A stretch of DNA of 49,491 nt, from positions 1-49,491 of the forward strand of contig CAJTVE010000016.1 in the NCBI GenBank assembly GCA_910579655.1. The letters run 5' to 3'. Source of the DNA: an uncultured Allobaculum sp. (GTDB lineage Bacteria; Bacillota_I; Bacilli_A; Erysipelotrichales; Erysipelotrichaceae). Positions 35,158 through 44,234 of this stretch are shown here, piece by piece (position 1 is the first letter of the stretch; every line of letters starts with the position of its first letter). Under the pieces are notes generated by a model, which made no database searches, was not told the origin of the DNA, and saw nothing but the letters and a program-made list of their open reading frames with translations. The translations under genes and the position numbers were made by a program.

Positions 35158-36588
35158 ATGGCCAAGAAAACCAAAAGCAAAAAGAAAAAACAATCTTCCG
35201 TTCAGGTCTTTTTGAAGAAAATGAATATCCAGAAGGAAGAAGTCCACCTTTCCGATACTCTAATTCTTTCTAAGTATAGTCGTCTGATGGGTACCGGATC
35301 AGTGATCCAGGATCTGTTTTACTCCAGCTTTCATGGTATGGACGAAGACGTTCCTGACCAGGACAAGATGAATCTTCCAAAAAATCCAGATGCATCCCAG
35401 GCTGATCATCCAGATCAAAACCTGACTCAGGATTTTGAAGAGGAAACATCTGGCGATCTTTTTGACTATCTTCGAAACACTGGAGATCCAGAAATTCTCG
35501 AACTGCTTAAAGAAGATGATGATGAATTCGATGAAGCTGAGACCGAGGATGCAGTTGATGACGAATTCGAAGACGACGATTACGAAGACGATTTTGATCA
35601 TGATTATTATGAAGAAGAATTTAAACAAATGAGATTATACGATGCTGTTGATACATTTATGGAGACCTCCGTTAATCTTTCAAGAGAACTTTATGAAGTG
35701 AATGGCGAAAAAATCAGAACAATCCTGCTGCCCTATCTCGAATGGATGAGCAGGCATAAACAGCAGCTCAATGGCAAAATTCTTTGCATTGGGGAGTATG
35801 GATTTCTGAGTGCTTTCTATCTTGCAGCCAATCATCCTTTCTCAAAAATTTTCTGGAAAGGCGAAGATGAAGCGAGTGAGGCCGTTCAACTTGGTCTGGA
35901 AGAACTCCTTTTCGTTCAGCTTCCTTCGGTAATGCACGGAGTGGAGAATCTGAACTATCTGATAGCTGGAAGTGAAGAAAAAGAAGGCCCTTATGATGTC
36001 ATCCTCATGGAAAGTCAACAGCAGCCCTGGTTTGCGCCAAGACTCGATGATAAAGGTCTAGTAGGCCGTTTTTTAGATACTTTACTGCAACAGATAACGG
36101 AACGGACAATGGATAAAGAACTGAATGAGACTGAGAAAGAACAACTGGAAGAACTCACTCAAATCATGAAAGAAAAAATTACGGATATCGAAAAGACGAA
36201 TAATGATCATGATATTACCAAAGAACAGCGAGAAAGCCGAGCCAAAGTCATGGCTGAACGAGCCCGCCGGCTGTTAAACCCCGATGGCCTTCTAGTCAAT
36301 ATCGAATATGCACCAACCTCCCAGGCCCTCGATGACTGGGCGGATGAGTTTTCTAAAAATGGACTTGAAGCGCTCGACATTGAGAAAAACCAGCCTGTTG
36401 AAAGTACAGAATATCCGGGATATATGAGTATCCATACCTACCGCGCCCCGGCTCTGGCTGACGCTAAAGAAACAACAGAAATCCAGTCTCTGCCAAGTGT
36501 TGGTACAAATCCAGAAAATCCTGATGAACAAAATATGTCCATGGTAGAGCTGGTTACGATGGTTGGATCTTTGCTGGAGGTGTATTGA
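35158..36588 (+). CDS. Unrecognised acidic protein with Rossmann-like half
   Basis: 476 residues, clear AAGGAG site 8 nt upstream, own terminator. Order: a Lys-rich start (MAKKTKSKKKKQ), a linker, an Asp/Glu block at about 119-154, then a globular part. That part has a GKILCIGEYGFLSAFYLAA segment (206-224), a PYDVILMES strand (278-286), a charged helical or coiled-coil stretch (318-372) and RRLLNPDGLLVNIEYAP (370-386). The order resembles motif I, a mid strand and the post-loop strand of a SAM-dependent methyltransferase, but the glycine motif is degenerate, so catalytic use is doubtful. No signal peptide or membrane segment. I do not know its function. Confidence 0.75.
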   Translation: MAKKTKSKKKKQSSVQVFLKKMNIQKEEVHLSDTLILSKYSRLMGTGSVIQDLFYSSFHGMDEDVPDQDKMNLPKNPDASQADHPDQNLTQDFEEETSGDLFDYLRNTGDPEILELLKEDDDEFDEAETEDAVDDEFEDDDYEDDFDHDYYEEEFKQMRLYDAVDTFMETSVNLSRELYEVNGEKIRTILLPYLEWMSRHKQQLNGKILCIGEYGFLSAFYLAANHPFSKIFWKGEDEASEAVQLGLEELLFVQLPSVMHGVENLNYLIAGSEEKEGPYDVILMESQQQPWFAPRLDDKGLVGRFLDTLLQQITERTMDKELNETEKEQLEELTQIMKEKITDIEKTNNDHDITKEQRESRAKVMAERARRLLNPDGLLVNIEYAPTSQALDDWADEFSKNGLEALDIEKNQPVESTEYPGYMSIHTYRAPALADAKETTEIQSLPSVGTNPENPDEQNMSMVELVTMVGSLLEVY

Positions 36589-36661
36589 TTTTGCTTGAGC
36601 CAATCAAATCAGGGCAAAACAATTCCCTCAATTCGTAGAGGCGCAACCCGCAAAAACGCAA

Positions 36662-36697
36662 AAAACAAGGAGGCTTGGCAAAGTCTCCTTGTTTTTT
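36662..36697. terminator. Bidirectional terminator
   Basis: AAACAAGGAG and CTCCTTGTTT arms flank a 12-nt loop, with a T-run on the plus strand and an A-run before the stem (a T-run on the minus strand). It serves the acidic-protein gene and the convergent MFS gene. Confidence 0.85.
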
Positions 36698-36739
36698 AAA
36701 TTCAGTCCTCAGACTGTATGGATCAATTTCAGTTCAGGT

Positions 36740-38176
36740 TTACTTTTCAGCTGCTTTGTTTCTTTTGTTTACCATTACTCTGTAAACGAAGAAGGCCAGG
36801 ATAAATGTGAGATATCCAGTAACAGCCGCAATCAGGAAGATTGTATCTGCACCTTCAGTCAGACCACCAATACCTTCATGAGCAAGACGCAGGCTGTCCC
36901 AGGCAAATCCATCAACGCAAGCCGAAATAACGTTCGACAGGGAGATTGCAAATCCGACCAGCGAAGTACCGATACCAATATCGGCTTTGGTCAGAAGCTG
37001 CTGGGCGGCTGGGGTTGTGCTGACAGCACGGAAGGAATCAGCAATACCGGTTAAGGTAATGCAGACAATTACAAACCAGACTGGCATATGCACACCAAAC
37101 CATACCAGGAACGTAAAGCATACACCTAAGCAGATACCGGTAATACTTAAGGAAGTAGCGGTTCTCTTGGCAATGTTTTTAGTCAGCCAGATTCCAATGA
37201 AGGATGGCAGAATCAGCTGAACGATTGTACGTGGCAGCTGGAAGATACCAATGACAGATTCTTCAGTATGGGTGATCTGGCGCATAGCCTGCGGCAGATA
37301 AGAGTTCATGGCGGTCATGTAGAAAACAGACAGGAAAGTGATGATCAACAGCATCGTATACTCTTTGTTTTTGAACAGATACATTGGAATCAGTGGCGAA
37401 GAGACTTTCTTTTCGACCATGATAAACAGGACCAGGCAGATAATGCCCAGAACCAGTCCACCCCAGATCATTGGATTTCCAAAGCCCATCGATGGTGCAA
37501 AGGTTAATGGAATGCAGATGAAGATCAAAGTCAGGCTCAGTAAGATAACCCCTTTAACATCCAGTTTTACCGTTGCAGATTTTGGCTGCTGTGGCAGATT
37601 TGGCAGGCAGAGAGCCATGGATGCAACCAAGAAAATTGCTGGCCACAGAACACCGATTGTCAGCATTCCGTTTGCACTCAGAATATTGGAAAAATAGCTT
37701 CCGGCTAAAGATCCAACAGCAAGGGAAATCGTTAAATAACCCATGATTTTTGGAACATCTTTCGGTGCCACAACCATTGGTGCCATCAGGTATGGTGCGG
37801 TAACAAAAGCGCCCATGCCCAAAGACATCAGGAATCTGACAATCAAGAATAAAAATTTATTGGATGCAAATGGCAGGATCAGGTTCGTGATCAGGCAAAG
37901 TGCTCCACCGTACAAAATGACTTTTCGAACACCGTAAATATCGACCAGACGGCCTCCGATTGGAGTCATGATACAAAGCGCAACGGTCGAAATCGTTGTG
38001 ATCAGGGAAAACATATCGATTGCATTGATTTTTTCAAGCATTGGTCCCTGGATAAAGCCAAGGGACATACCGGAAGCAGCAATGAAGAAGATCAGCAGGA
38101 CGGAGCCGAGCGTGATCATACTGGACTGTTTCTTGGTAAATCCCTGAGCAGATGTTTTAGCTTGAGATTCAGCCAT
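36740..38176 (-). CDS. MFS transporter, DHA2-like
   Basis: 478 residues with an estimated 12-14 membrane segments. The MFS loop motif GGRLVDIYGVRKV follows segment 2, and a GSLAGSYFSN motif lies near segment 5. The layout resembles DHA2-type drug/proton antiporters. Substrate unknown. It is monocistronic. Its upstream region carries three copies of TTGTCTTA, a motif also found twice before the CoA-disulfide reductase gene, so it may belong to the same regulon (inference). Confidence 0.85.
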   Translation of the reverse strand: MAESQAKTSAQGFTKKQSSMITLGSVLLIFFIAASGMSLGFIQGPMLEKINAIDMFSLITTISTVALCIMTPIGGRLVDIYGVRKVILYGGALCLITNLILPFASNKFLFLIVRFLMSLGMGAFVTAPYLMAPMVVAPKDVPKIMGYLTISLAVGSLAGSYFSNILSANGMLTIGVLWPAIFLVASMALCLPNLPQQPKSATVKLDVKGVILLSLTLIFICIPLTFAPSMGFGNPMIWGGLVLGIICLVLFIMVEKKVSSPLIPMYLFKNKEYTMLLIITFLSVFYMTAMNSYLPQAMRQITHTEESVIGIFQLPRTIVQLILPSFIGIWLTKNIAKRTATSLSITGICLGVCFTFLVWFGVHMPVWFVIVCITLTGIADSFRAVSTTPAAQQLLTKADIGIGTSLVGFAISLSNVISACVDGFAWDSLRLAHEGIGGLTEGADTIFLIAAVTGYLTFILAFFVYRVMVNKRNKAAEK

Positions 38177-38486
38177 AAAGTAATTACTCCTCCTTACGGG
38201 CGGATTTCCGCTTTTTTGTCTTATTTCAAAGGGAAATTCACTTGCTATGGTTATATTAGCAAGGCATTAAGACAATCTCATTCCATTTGATCGATCTTTG
38301 AAAGAACGCCAATTTCGAAACTTTGTCTTATAATGCCCAAAAAAATATGTGACTTTATCTGATAGCCATTTCTCCCTTGACTTTCCATTGTTTTGACCTC
38401 CGCTGACTTTAGATTATGGTTAGATCGAAACAAGACCTGCTTTCAGCATGGCACCATCCTCTAAAATGAACAGGCCATAAATAAAA
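38177..38486 (-). promoter_or_regulatory. MFS upstream region with repeated TTGTCTTA motif and a palindrome
   Basis: TTGTCTTAT occurs at 38216-38224 and 38323-38331 (plus) and TTGTCTTAAT at 38266-38275 (minus). CTTGCTA - 9 nt - TAGCAAG (38241-38263) is an inverted repeat between the first two. No gene is seen in this stretch. Confidence 0.4.
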
Positions 38487-38539
38487 TGAGGGTTTCACTC
38501 ATCGAAACTTCTAGAAAGCTTCTCAAAGCCAAACCCTCA
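38487..38539 (-). terminator. Terminator of the nitroreductase gene (end of sulfur cluster)
   Basis: TGAGGGTTT (38487-38495) pairs with AAACCCTCA (38531-38539). Inside is a second GAAGCTT/AAGTTTC stem. On the minus strand the tail is CATTTTATTT. It lies 110 bp after the stop. Confidence 0.6.
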
Positions 38540-38648
38540 AATCTCTGTTTTTGACAACTCAGATCTCTTGAACACTTTTCACCGAATGCCCGCTCAATCT
38601 TCCCTACTCTAAAACGGATCCAGTTTCCTCCTTCTTCTTGCCTGTTGC

Positions 38649-39320
38649 TTAACTTATCCAGATGGAACGATCTTTTTTAGCCCCGATCTCGAAATGATAT
38701 TTTGCAATGCCAAGATCAATATCCGAGTAAAAGCCGCCAGTTGTCTTTGCGGTTGCCTGGTCGCCATCCAGACTAAACTGGAATTTCTGCTGATTGACAG
38801 CTGTCAGGGCAAGCATGACTGCTTTCATGCCGTTGACAAACCATTCCGGCTTTTGAGCTATATGGCAAAGATCATCCATTGGCTTAGACTTATGTGCAAT
38901 GCCCTGAGTCGTACCATAGCCTATTGCAATGACGCAGACCAGCTTTTCATCGGGTCCAATTTTGACATTTTTCTTTACTGCACCTTTACTCATGGTCAGG
39001 GCCACCCAACACGTATTCAATCCGAGCTGCTGCGCTTTGAGCACCACTTTCTCGCCATAATAACCACATGTTTCTTCCAGATTGCTGCTCTTCTTTCCGA
39101 CCAGCGCAATGTAGTTTCGTACTCCAGAAAACTTTCCGTAATGCGCCATGAATCCGTCAAATGCTTTTGGCTCATTTAAAACCAGCTGCATGTCCAGTCC
39201 GCTATCCTGGTTGCATTTTTCAATCCAGGCCTGCAATTCTTCTTTGACTTTTCCTTCAATCGGCTCATCGCGATAGGAACGAACCGAATGACGTTGTTCA
39301 ATGGCTTCCATTAGATCCAT
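38649..39320 (-). CDS. Nitroreductase-family protein (TM1586-like)
   Basis: 223 residues from ATG 39320 (AGAGGAAG site just upstream). It begins with the nitroreductase RHSVRSYRDEPI segment and continues with AFDGFMAHYGKFSGVRNYIALVG, GYYGEKVVLKAQQLGLNTCWVAL and IAIGYGTTQGIAHKSK, the pattern of the TM1586-type nitroreductase family, which is an internal duplication of the usual fold. The role in this family is unknown; FMN/NAD(P)H redox chemistry is expected. It is the last gene of the sulfur cluster. Confidence 0.8.
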   Translation of the reverse strand: MDLMEAIEQRHSVRSYRDEPIEGKVKEELQAWIEKCNQDSGLDMQLVLNEPKAFDGFMAHYGKFSGVRNYIALVGKKSSNLEETCGYYGEKVVLKAQQLGLNTCWVALTMSKGAVKKNVKIGPDEKLVCVIAIGYGTTQGIAHKSKPMDDLCHIAQKPEWFVNGMKAVMLALTAVNQQKFQFSLDGDQATAKTTGGFYSDIDLGIAKYHFEIGAKKDRSIWIS

Positions 39321-39564
39321 ATACTTCCTCTTTCCTTCAGAAGGCACCAGTCCAATGAATGATGCGCCTTGATTCTTCTTGACTATCAGTTCTTTGCTTC
39401 TGATATTTGCTCCTCAGAAATCTTCATCACTGCCATCAGGAACGGCTTTTATCATAGGTCGGATATTCAGGAGCAGATCGATAATTGTTTCTGTTTCATC
39501 TGATCCGAGTCAAGGCTGCATCGCTTTGCCGATCATCTTATTGACGATCAGCCTTGATTCGTTT
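39321..39564. other. Spacer between CoA-disulfide reductase and nitroreductase genes
   Basis: About 245 bp with no recognised gene or clear terminator. Confidence 0.4.
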
Positions 39565-41256
39565 TCAGCAATCCATGCCACAGTCTGTTGCCATTTCGAC
39601 AAGCTGGCGTTCATGGGTGACATCATCATAAAACCGATAGCCGCCCGCAAAATTAAAACAGTCAAAGCCGTTGCCTTCCAGAATCCGGCAGGCAATATAG
39701 CTGCGCAATCCGCTCTGGCAGATGACATAAACTGGTCTTGATGGGTCGATCTCATTCAGCCGGTTTCTGAGTTCATCCACCGGGATATTCAGGAAGCCCT
39801 CAATATGGCCGCTGCTGTATTCCTCTGGAGTCCGGACATCCAATCGGGTGATATGCGGATTGTGCCTGATCGCATCCAGATCGGACAGGTGCCATTGTCT
39901 GAGAATGCTATCCTGAATATTTTCGATCATGAAGCCAGCCATATTAACTGGATCTTTAGCCGAAGAATAAGGGGGCGCATAGGCAAGGTCCAGATCTTTG
40001 AGATCTCCCGCGTTCATCTTGTTATGGATGGCAGCAGCCAGTACATCTATGCGTTTATCCACACCTTCATAGCCGACGATCTGGGCGCCCAGGAGTCGAT
40101 AGGTTCCCTTTTCAAAAACAACTTTCATGGTCATGACTTTGCCGCCTGGATAATAGCCGGCATGACTCATTGGCGAAAGGATGACTGAATCCACATCCAG
40201 ACCGGCTTTCCGGGCATTGGTTTCGTTGATACCCGTTGTGGCAGCGGTCAAATCAAAGACTTTCAGAACACTGCTTCCCTGGGAACCCATAAAATGGCTG
40301 TCCTTGCCGCAAATATTATCTGCTGCAATCCGACCCTGTTTATTGGCCGGACCGGCCAGAGAAATCAATGCATCCTGTCCGGTTACCGCATGCTTGATCT
40401 GGACAGCATCCCCCACCGCATAAATGTCCGGGATCGAAGTTTCCATCTTGTCGTTAACGACAATACTGTTTTTTATGCCAAGTTCCAGGCCGGCTTCTTT
40501 GGCCAGCTTGCTGTCAGGAGTGACGCCGATGGCCAGGATGACCATATCGGCATGGATCGGGTTCTGGTCTTTGAGCAGAACATCCACACCATTTTCTTTT
40601 TTGACAAAGCCTTCAACCGTATGACCGAGTGCCAGTTTGATGCCATGGCGGCGCATTTCGGCCTGAATCAGGGCAGCCATATCTAGATCAAACGGATTCA
40701 TAAGCTGTTTTGGACGCTGGACAATGGTCACATCAATGCCCAGCTCCCGCAGGTTTTCCGCCAGCTCCAGACCGATAAATCCACCACCGGCAAGAACGAC
40801 TGATTTTGGATGATGAGTATCGATGTAGTCCTTGATGCGTAAAGTATCTTCGACTGTTCGCAAAGTGAACAGCTGATCGGCATCCATGCCAGTGAGTCTT
40901 GGCAGAACAGGTTTGGCTCCTGGTGAGAGCAGCAGTTTATCATAGGGTTCTTCAAACTGTTCGCCCGTTTCCAGATCGGTTACTGAAACAGTTTTACGAT
41001 CCGGATGAATGGCTGTAACTTCATGGCGGACTTTCATGTCGACCTGAAAGCGCCGTTTAAAACTCTCCGGACTCTGGAGAGTAAGATCGTGCGGATCCGT
41101 AATGACATCCCCAATGTAATAGGGCAGTCCGCAGTTTGCATAAGAAATATAGTGGGAACGTTCAAAGACCATCACCTTTGCATTTTCATCGAGTCGGCGG
41201 ATTCGGGCAGCAGCGGTCGCCCCGCCAGCTACGCCTCCGACAATTACTACTTTCAT
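39565..41256 (-). CDS. CoA-disulfide reductase with C-terminal rhodanese domain
   Basis: 563 residues. FAD-binding VVIVGGVAGGATAAARIRR at the start, redox Cys42 in SYANCGLPYYIGD, NAD(P)H-binding LAGGGFIGLELAENL (about 155-170), IYAVGDAVQ, then a rhodanese domain (about 455-550) with catalytic Cys513 in VICQSGLRSY. CoADR-Rhd fusions reduce CoA disulfide or CoA-persulfide, and polysulfide, with NAD(P)H. The product ends at ATDCGMDC shortly after the rhodanese; some relatives carry a further TusA-like domain, not present here. Two TTGTCTTA motifs and a hairpin lie just upstream. In this cluster it could handle persulfide or disulfide stress from cysteine breakdown (inference). Confidence 0.9.
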   Translation of the reverse strand: MKVVIVGGVAGGATAAARIRRLDENAKVMVFERSHYISYANCGLPYYIGDVITDPHDLTLQSPESFKRRFQVDMKVRHEVTAIHPDRKTVSVTDLETGEQFEEPYDKLLLSPGAKPVLPRLTGMDADQLFTLRTVEDTLRIKDYIDTHHPKSVVLAGGGFIGLELAENLRELGIDVTIVQRPKQLMNPFDLDMAALIQAEMRRHGIKLALGHTVEGFVKKENGVDVLLKDQNPIHADMVILAIGVTPDSKLAKEAGLELGIKNSIVVNDKMETSIPDIYAVGDAVQIKHAVTGQDALISLAGPANKQGRIAADNICGKDSHFMGSQGSSVLKVFDLTAATTGINETNARKAGLDVDSVILSPMSHAGYYPGGKVMTMKVVFEKGTYRLLGAQIVGYEGVDKRIDVLAAAIHNKMNAGDLKDLDLAYAPPYSSAKDPVNMAGFMIENIQDSILRQWHLSDLDAIRHNPHITRLDVRTPEEYSSGHIEGFLNIPVDELRNRLNEIDPSRPVYVICQSGLRSYIACRILEGNGFDCFNFAGGYRFYDDVTHERQLVEMATDCGMDC

Positions 41257-41328
41257 TTTTTCTCCTTTTCTGATCTAAGAATCGGATCTTCCATCAGAAA
41301 CAATCAAATCCTTTTTGATTCGACTTGG

Positions 41329-41372
41329 ATAAGACAAGCCAATATTGTTCTGATTAAACTTGAGTAAGACAA
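41329..41372 (-). promoter_or_regulatory. Paired TTGTCTTA motifs upstream of the CoA-disulfide reductase
   Basis: Minus-strand TTGTCTTATCCAAGT (41323-41337) and TTGTCTTACTCAAGT (41358-41372) are 15-mers matching in 13 positions, 35 bp apart. The same TTGTCTTA core occurs three times before the MFS gene. Likely a regulator site (inference). Confidence 0.5.
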
Positions 41373-41382
41373 AACAAATTAT

Positions 41383-41414
41383 AAATGGGATTCTTTTTTG
41401 AAGGAATCCCATTT
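41383..41414 (-). terminator. Terminator-like hairpin after the UPF0597 pair
   Basis: AAATGGGATTC (41383-41393) and GAATCCCATTT (41404-41414) form an 11-bp perfect stem. On the minus strand the tail is ATAATTTGTTTTG, so termination may be weak or partial. Confidence 0.55.
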
Positions 41415-41463
41415 TGTTGCGACATTCTGCTTTCTTCAGTTTTTTGAAGCTGAAAGGATACAG

Positions 41464-42765
41464 TTACTGATTCATCATGATGTTGACGATCTCTTTATCG
41501 GTTTCTCTCATGCCATCCCTGCCAAGTCTTCCGATGTTGCGGATCGTATTTTCGACTCCTTTGGTGACGATGCCATCGCCGCCTTTGAACTCCTGGCCAT
41601 TCAGATACATGTGGTAGCCAAGAATTCCGGCCTGAACGCTGGACGCAATTTTAGCTGCACAGCTTGGTTTTGCTCCATCGCAGATAATGCCGGATACAAT
41701 TGCCAGCGCGTTGACCAGAGTATGTTCAATCCCTTCACAATCTGCTCCATATAAATAGGCAATTCCACAGCCTGCCGCACATCCGGCGCTGACTGCTCCA
41801 CAATAGGCTGACAGACGTCCGATTCCGGCTTTTTCATGAATGGCAATCAGGTTGGAAAGAACCAGGGCGCGGTACAGCTGCTCTTTGCTGGCACCAAGGG
41901 ATTTGGCATATTCAATCACCGGAACAGAAACTGTGATCCCCTGGTTTCCAGAGCCGGAGTTGATTACAACCGGAAGTTCACAGCCGCTCATGCGCGCATC
42001 AGAACCGGCTGCGGCTCTGGCAATCGCCCGGTTTCGAACATTATCCCCATAAAATTTCAGCATGGTTGAACCCACATTGGCACCATACTCATTGCGAAGT
42101 CCTTCATCAGAAATAATTGTGTTGAACTCGATTTGTTTGGCGATGACATCCTGGACATCTGCCAGATCACAGGTATTGGCAAAATCATAGATTTCTTCGA
42201 TGGTCAGAAGGCTCTTATCCGTTAATCCGCTTTCTACCGGGTTTTCATTGGCACAGGAATTGTTCTGTTCGTTCACTGTGTTGAGCAGAAGGACGTTATT
42301 TTTCTTGATGTAGACGATATTGGTATGGTAATTGATGATTCGAACGATGGCACATTCTGGACCATTATACAAAGCAATCAGGATATCGAAGATGAATCCA
42401 TTATCAACAGCTTCAACGGAGACAGGAACCGTATTGAGAAATTCGCCCATCTTCTCTTTCTGCTCATCGGTTACCTCAGAAATCACTTCGAGGGCTTTTT
42501 CAGCGCGGCCGGCTACAATGCCCGCAACCGCTGCGGATTCAATTCCCTTCATGCCGCCCGTATTGGGTACAATAACGCTTTTTACGTTTTTAATAATGTT
42601 ATTGCTCACGCCGATTTTGACTAGGTCCGGCATACTGCCAAGTACTTCCCTGGCCTTCGCGGCTGCATAGGCAATGGCAATCGGTTCGGTGCATCCCATC
42701 GCCGGAATGAGTTCTTCTTTTAAAATCTGGGTATATGCCTGATAGAGAATACTTGTGCGTTTCAT
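41464..42765 (-). CDS. UPF0597 protein, cysteine desulfidase-like (full cysteine set)
   Basis: 433 residues. Conserved MGCTEPIAIAYAAAKA near the start with Cys25, then YCGAVSAGCAAGCG (Cys322, 329, 333) and ICDGAKPSC (Cys362, 369). UPF0597 proteins include YhaM/CyuA and an archaeal L-cysteine desulfidase that uses an iron-sulfur cluster to turn cysteine into pyruvate, ammonia and sulfide (family knowledge). The second half resembles the alpha part of iron-sulfur L-serine dehydratases. Its ATG overlaps the TGA of the upstream paralogue as ATGA, so the two are coupled and may form a heteromer. The exact substrate (cysteine versus serine or a related thiol amino acid) is inferred from context. 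Confidence 0.88.
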   Translation of the reverse strand: MKRTSILYQAYTQILKEELIPAMGCTEPIAIAYAAAKAREVLGSMPDLVKIGVSNNIIKNVKSVIVPNTGGMKGIESAAVAGIVAGRAEKALEVISEVTDEQKEKMGEFLNTVPVSVEAVDNGFIFDILIALYNGPECAIVRIINYHTNIVYIKKNNVLLLNTVNEQNNSCANENPVESGLTDKSLLTIEEIYDFANTCDLADVQDVIAKQIEFNTIISDEGLRNEYGANVGSTMLKFYGDNVRNRAIARAAAGSDARMSGCELPVVINSGSGNQGITVSVPVIEYAKSLGASKEQLYRALVLSNLIAIHEKAGIGRLSAYCGAVSAGCAAGCGIAYLYGADCEGIEHTLVNALAIVSGIICDGAKPSCAAKIASSVQAGILGYHMYLNGQEFKGGDGIVTKGVENTIRNIGRLGRDGMRETDKEIVNIMMNQ

Positions 42766-44105
42766 GCGTTTCGAGACTCCTTTTCTTTTTGCTTCTGGTT
42801 GAGAATATCCATTATCGTTTTCTCGGTTCCAATCATGCCTGGAGAGGCAATCTTTCCCATGTTATACATTGTCTTTTCCGGAGTTGTGCCATTGATTCCA
42901 TGAACATCAAAGACATAAATTCCCTGGAGGGCCATCTTTGCAGCCCGCCATGCTGCATCCACCGCCATGACACCTTTCATTGTGCAGCCCTGGTTTCCGC
43001 CATCGCAGATCATGCCGGTAATGCTGCTGGCCATATTGTTAATCGTCTGCTTCATCTGAATCAGACCTCCGCCATGCAGCAGCACCAGCCCGCAGGCCAT
43101 ACCGGTTCCAGCCGCGATGGCACATCCGCAGAATGCTGACAGCTTCCCGGAATATTCTTTGATGTATATGCAGATCAGATCACTCAGGGCTGTTGCGCGT
43201 AACAGCGTTTCGTCATTATAGCCGCTGACTTTTGCGGCTGCGAATAATGGCATCGTAGCAATAATTCCATGGGCTCCAGATCCAGTAACACTCATCGCCG
43301 GCTGTGGAAGGCCAAGAACTCTTGCTTCAATGGCCGCACCGCAAAGCAGAGCGGCTGTTTTCTGTTCGTCTTCCGAGATGATCTGGTTTCCATTCTGGGC
43401 CAGAAGATATCGGGAAAACGTTGTCTTTTCGCTTTCGAGTCCGGCCATAGCCAGCGCATAGTTCATTTCAAATGCTTCATTCAAAAACGAAATTTCTTCT
43501 GGATCGACTGTAGAGACATAGGTATAGAGATCTTCAAGGGTGTAATCATGAATGGAGAAGTCCTGCAGCGGCTGGTCACTTTTAGAATTCAGATTTTCTT
43601 CATCTGATTCTGAGTCTGGTCTGACTGCCGTGTTCTGGAAGTTTTCAAAGATCACTTTTCCATTTTCCGTGATCTCAACAATGTGCGTATGGGCATCCCG
43701 AATTGTGACCACTGCCCGATTTTGGGTGGTGATGGCTTCGGCTTTGATCAAGATCCGGCTGGTGATCTCACTCATGATCACTTCCACCCGGCCTTCATGA
43801 ATCATCTTTCGAGCCTGTTGTTCCTGATCAGGCGTGATGCCTTCCAGGCATTCGAGTCCTTTATCAGGGTCTGCCCCAATCCAGCCTAAAGCGGCCGCAT
43901 ATTCATTGCCAACCTGGCTGCTGCCAGGAATACCACAGGTAAACGCGTTTTTGTACATTCCACTGTTGAGATGAAGGATAATCTTTTCAACTGGTCCACT
44001 GGTATGATTGCGGGCTGTGGAAACCGCAAATGCGATCGCTCCTGGTTCAGTTACGCCAAGAGCTGGTTTCATATCCTGTCTGATCAGTTCGGTGAGTTTA
44101 TGCAT
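42762..44105 (-). CDS. Divergent UPF0597 paralogue lacking the first cysteine
   Basis: 447 residues. Same fold as its downstream partner, with SAFCGCAIAAGTGMACG and ICDGGNQGC in the second half, but the N-terminal motif is LGVTEPGAIAFA: the Cys of MGCTEP is Val18, and the equivalent of partner Cys329 is Thr. A polar, acid/Ser-rich insert (RPDSESDEENLNSKSDQPLQ) sits in the middle. It may be a non-catalytic or altered-cluster subunit, or have a different substrate. Start has an AAGGCGG site. It overlaps the next gene by 4 nt. Confidence 0.82.
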   Translation of the reverse strand: MHKLTELIRQDMKPALGVTEPGAIAFAVSTARNHTSGPVEKIILHLNSGMYKNAFTCGIPGSSQVGNEYAAALGWIGADPDKGLECLEGITPDQEQQARKMIHEGRVEVIMSEITSRILIKAEAITTQNRAVVTIRDAHTHIVEITENGKVIFENFQNTAVRPDSESDEENLNSKSDQPLQDFSIHDYTLEDLYTYVSTVDPEEISFLNEAFEMNYALAMAGLESEKTTFSRYLLAQNGNQIISEDEQKTAALLCGAAIEARVLGLPQPAMSVTGSGAHGIIATMPLFAAAKVSGYNDETLLRATALSDLICIYIKEYSGKLSAFCGCAIAAGTGMACGLVLLHGGGLIQMKQTINNMASSITGMICDGGNQGCTMKGVMAVDAAWRAAKMALQGIYVFDVHGINGTTPEKTMYNMGKIASPGMIGTEKTIMDILNQKQKEKESRNA

Positions 44106-44234
44106 GTTCTGTCAGCCGCCTTTCTAATCGGATGGGTCTACAGTTTCGGATGGGTCTGCTGCTTGTTTGAATAAAATTTGTTGAAAGCGTAAGGCTTATT
44201 GAAGATTCGTTTTCCTTTGCTTTCATTCGGTCAG

